From NCBI GenBank assembly GCA_913020685.1, contig CAJWAY010000047.1, positions 1 through 8,769 on the forward strand: a DNA stretch of 8,769 nucleotides, written 5' to 3'. The stretch is from an uncultured Flavobacteriaceae bacterium. GTDB taxonomy: Bacteria; Bacteroidota; Bacteroidia; Flavobacteriales; Flavobacteriaceae. The notes under the pieces are model-generated. The model made no database searches. It saw only the letters and a list, made by a program, of their open reading frames with translations, and was not told the DNA's origin. Of this stretch, positions 6,881 to 8,769 are shown in pieces (the stretch's first letter is position 1; the number at the start of each line of letters is the position of its first letter). The position numbers and the translations under genes are program-made.

Positions 6881-6921
6881 ATACATTTAGTAGAGCAGTT
6901 TATTCTTTTCAACAAATGTAT
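6881..6921. repeat. 8-bp inverted repeat around the predicted TPR-gene transcription start
   Basis: ATACATTT (6881-6888) and AAATGTAT (6914-6921) are perfectly complementary with a 25-bp spacer. The right arm coincides with the predicted -7 element of the TPR promoter, and the left arm falls in the predicted 5' leader. This arrangement could be a split operator or a leader hairpin; it is equally compatible with chance in an AT-rich gap. Confidence 0.35.
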
Positions 6922-6945
6922 TAACAATCATTCATATTTCGTCAA
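6913..6945 (-). promoter_or_regulatory. Predicted Bacteroidota promoter for the TPR gene
   Basis: On the minus strand TTG (6945-6943) is followed after 22 nt by TACATTTG (6920-6913), an exact match to the Bacteroidota primary-sigma pattern TTG...TAnnTTTG with an accepted spacing. Transcription would begin near 6907, giving a leader of about 65 nt before the TPR ATG. The -33 part lies within the last codons of the aminotransferase gene. Match seen directly; activity inferred. Confidence 0.55.
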
Positions 6946-8107
6946 GGGTTTCTTTAATGATTCGACATCCCTTAAGTATCTCTTCCTTGCTAATATTTAA
7001 TGGCGGGGAAATTCTAATGGCATTTTTTTCCCACAATAACCAAAACAGTAAAAGCCCCTTGTTAATACAGCGATGTATTAATAAATCAGGAATTTGCTTT
7101 TGTTCAAAAATAGGGGCTAACATTAAGCCCTTTCCACTGATCTTTTTGATCATGGGGTGTTTTAGGTTTTCTCTGAAAATTTTTTCTTTTTGGTCAATTT
7201 GTTCAATCAATTTTGTGGAAAGGATCTCATTAATGGTGGTTAATGCTGCTGTAGCAATTACAGGATTTCCTCCAAAAGTAGTAATGTGTCCTAGTTTTGG
7301 TCGGTCTTCCAATTTTCCCATCAGTTTTTTGGAAGCTGAAAAAGCTCCAATGGGTAACCCCCCTCCGAGTGCTTTTCCCATTACAACGATGTCCGGAGTA
7401 ACACCAAAATGTTCAAAACCAAACATTTTACCCGTTCGTCCAAATCCCGGTTGAATCTCGTCGAGTAGGAGCAAAGCGCCCATTTCCTCACATCTTCTTT
7501 TGACCTTCTTCAAGTAATTATCTACCGGTAAAATAAATCCTGCTCCTCCTTGAATGGTTTCCAATAAAACTGCTGCGGTATTTTCATCAATCTGGTTTAA
7601 ATCTTTTTCAGAATTAAAGTTAAGAAACCGCACTCCTGGCAGTAGTGGACGGTATCCTTTTTTTTGTTGTTCGTAACCCAGTAAACTCAGTGCTCCATGT
7701 GTACTGCCATGATAGGACCTATTTGCGGCAATCAGTCCAGATCTTTGGGTCACTCGCTTTGCCAGTTTTAATGCGCCTTCTATTGCTTCAGTCCCGGAGT
7801 TGGTCAAATAAACGACTTCATGGTTTTTGGGAAGCAGCTTTACCAGTGTTTTACAAAGTGTTACTGCAGGGGCCTGTGCAAACTCTCCATAAACCATTAC
7901 ATGCATGTATTTTTCGATTTGAGACTTGAGGGCAGTGACTACTTTTGGGTGGGAATGACCTAATGGAAGTGCGGATACACCGGCTACAAAATCTAAATAG
8001 GACCTCCCTTTGGTATCATAAAGATAGCTGCCACTGGCATACTCGATTTCCAAGCCTAGGGGATGGGGAGTGGTTTTGGCTTGATATTTTAAAAAATCTT
8101 CCAGCAT
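6932..8107 (-). CDS. Class III PLP-dependent aminotransferase (acetylornithine/ornithine aminotransferase-like)
   Basis: A 391-residue fold-type I aminotransferase, the normal length for the class III (OAT/AcOAT) family. Visible features: NSGTEAIEGALKLAK with the phosphate-binding S104-G105-T106; Y132-H133-G134 for ring stacking; E183; DEIQPGFGRTG with D216, which pairs with the pyridine nitrogen, and Q219; PLP-binding Lys245 in VVMGKALGGGLPIGA; the HITTFGGNP segment (274-282) giving the phosphate-contacting Thr; and RISPPLNIS with R365. It transfers amino groups between an amino-group donor and a 2-oxo acid in the cytoplasm. The amino donor cannot be assigned: relatives act on acetylornithine, ornithine, lysine or other omega-amino acids, and no arginine genes are adjacent. 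Its ATG immediately follows the stop of the OstA-like gene with GAGGA just before it, so translation is probably coupled. Confidence 0.92.
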   Translation of the reverse strand: MLEDFLKYQAKTTPHPLGLEIEYASGSYLYDTKGRSYLDFVAGVSALPLGHSHPKVVTALKSQIEKYMHVMVYGEFAQAPAVTLCKTLVKLLPKNHEVVYLTNSGTEAIEGALKLAKRVTQRSGLIAANRSYHGSTHGALSLLGYEQQKKGYRPLLPGVRFLNFNSEKDLNQIDENTAAVLLETIQGGAGFILPVDNYLKKVKRRCEEMGALLLLDEIQPGFGRTGKMFGFEHFGVTPDIVVMGKALGGGLPIGAFSASKKLMGKLEDRPKLGHITTFGGNPVIATAALTTINEILSTKLIEQIDQKEKIFRENLKHPMIKKISGKGLMLAPIFEQKQIPDLLIHRCINKGLLLFWLLWEKNAIRISPPLNISKEEILKGCRIIKETLDEI

Positions 8108-8769
8108 TTATTCCTCTATTTTTTGCTGAAAATCCTCCGGTATACTTACCTTTCGAATTTCAGTGGGTTGAAATTGATTGTCCTCTTCACTAAAAAGCTC
8201 TTGTATGGTATTGGGGCGCTCATCCACTCTCCATGTAAAACCTTCGAGTTTTCGTTCGTTAAGGGGTAAATCCTTGTCTGGAAATAAGTTTCCGTCCGGA
8301 CTGACAAAGAAAGTAATGTCCTCAATCTGATTTTCCCTAGTAACCATTTTAAGTCGGCTACACGTGGTTTTGTCAATCCCAATCAATTCATTGTCTTCAT
8401 CCGAGTACATATAATAAACGACCTCGGTATTTTTACTAACGTCAATTTCACGAAGTTCTCCTTCCTTAAAAAGACCATCGAGTACTCCGCCTTTAATTTG
8501 ATTAAAACCAGTATCACTAATGGAATCTCTTTCAATAATCCAGCTGTTGCCAATAATTTTAAGGGAATCCAGTTTTTTAGTTTGCATGTCGGAAGTAAGA
8601 AATATTTTATCTCCTGACATTTGACTTTTACCAAACCATAGGACAGGATTTTTTTTGTTTTTTTGGCTGGCTGTTAATATTTGATTTTCCTTCCGGCTCA
8701 GGGGTAATTTAAGTAATTTGATCAGTCCTGTACTTTGATCTAAATGGAGTGAATCTGATTTTCCCCTCA
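8108..8769 (-). CDS. OstA-like (LptA/OstA-family) envelope protein, C-terminal part; N-terminus beyond the window
   Basis: The frame is open to the right window edge, so the 219 visible residues are the C-terminal part. The ATG at 8620 is an internal methionine, since a well-conserved segment (PVLWFGKSQMSGDKIF) runs across it. The sequence has the OstA/LptA beta-repeat look: SGDKIFLTSDMQTKKLDSL, GGVLDGLFKEGELREIDV, SRLKMVTRENQIEDITFF, followed by PLNERKLEGFTWRVDERP. These match what I recall of the OstA-like proteins common in Bacteroidota, relatives of the periplasmic lipopolysaccharide-transport bridge LptA and LptD N-domain. A signal peptide would be in the missing part, so periplasmic location is by family. 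It is the first visible gene of the minus-strand cluster and its TAA abuts the aminotransferase ATG. Confident of family, less of the exact role in lipopolysaccharide transport. Confidence 0.85.
   Translation of the reverse strand, partial: RGKSDSLHLDQSTGLIKLLKLPLSRKENQILTASQKNKKNPVLWFGKSQMSGDKIFLTSDMQTKKLDSLKIIGNSWIIERDSISDTGFNQIKGGVLDGLFKEGELREIDVSKNTEVVYYMYSDEDNELIGIDKTTCSRLKMVTRENQIEDITFFVSPDGNLFPDKDLPLNERKLEGFTWRVDERPNTIQELFSEEDNQFQPTEIRKVSIPEDFQQKIEE
8112..8116 (-). promoter_or_regulatory. GAGGA ribosome-binding site for the aminotransferase, inside the OstA-like 3' end
   Basis: On the minus strand GAGGA sits four bases before the ATG at 8107 and is part of the last codons of the OstA-like gene, whose TAA directly abuts that ATG. 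It is the best Shine-Dalgarno match in the window, where most genes lack one, and supports termination-reinitiation coupling. Confidence 0.55.

Noticed and set aside
6957..7454. 165-residue open frame antisense to the aminotransferase
   Set aside because: It is a shadow of a strongly conserved gene with every PLP motif intact on the other strand and lacks any protein-family signal.
8618..8620. ATG at 8620 as the start of the last gene
   Set aside because: The same frame stays open to 8769 with OstA-like sequence across this point, so it is an internal Met of a truncated gene.
8146..8634. Two short minus-strand frames overlapping the OstA-like gene
   Set aside because: Out-of-frame shadows; the OstA-like frame has coherent family sequence throughout.
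1..8769. tRNA, rRNA, CRISPR, insertion sequences, prophage or defence genes
   Set aside because: No corresponding repeats, terminal inverted repeats or protein motifs are visible, and coding genes fill the window.

Overview
The window reads as an ordinary, AT-rich chromosomal segment of a Bacteroidota bacterium, most likely of the Cytophagales/Cyclobacteriaceae kind. The reasons are the long multi-repeat DUF349 protein, the OstA-like protein tail, the tandem DUF368 membrane proteins beside aroE, the scarcity of good Shine-Dalgarno sites, and one good match to the Bacteroidota promoter (TTG, 22 nt, TAnnTTTG). The genus is inference. There are no mobile elements, RNA genes, CRISPR arrays or foreign-looking segments. 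Coding density is very high: no gene-free stretch exceeds about 90 bases.

Layout. Positions 1-687 (+) hold the 3' part of mazG, a nucleotide pyrophosphohydrolase. Everything else is on the minus strand. Read in the direction of transcription (right to left) the order is: the C-terminal part of an OstA-like envelope protein (8769-8108); a class III PLP aminotransferase whose ATG directly follows that stop codon (8107-6932); a TPR protein with its own predicted promoter (6841-5489); two tandem DUF368 membrane proteins, a family reported as polyprenyl/undecaprenyl-phosphate translocases (5427-4465 and 4507-3455); aroE, shikimate dehydrogenase (3474-2722); and a DUF349 repeat protein (2665-689). 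The DUF349 gene ends one nucleotide from the mazG stop codon, so the two converge with no room for a terminator.

How they may work together. The minus-strand genes are tightly packed: adjacent stop/start for OstA-like and aminotransferase, a 43-nt overlap between the DUF368 genes, and a 20-nt overlap between DUF368-2 and aroE. This suggests one or two operons. The envelope theme (OstA-like protein, two lipid-carrier recyclers) is mixed with metabolism (aroE, aminotransferase) and two repeat proteins of unknown role.

Most interesting signal. The overlap of the two DUF368 genes holds an A9 run that reads A AAA AAA in the upstream frame, a classic -1 slippery heptamer, flanked by a 7-bp inverted repeat. 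A single -1 slip, by the ribosome or by RNA polymerase, would leave the first DUF368 frame six codons before its stop and enter the second, giving a fused double-DUF368 protein of about 660 residues. This is a hypothesis that the sequence permits, not a demonstrated event. I see no other clear candidate for a new system here.
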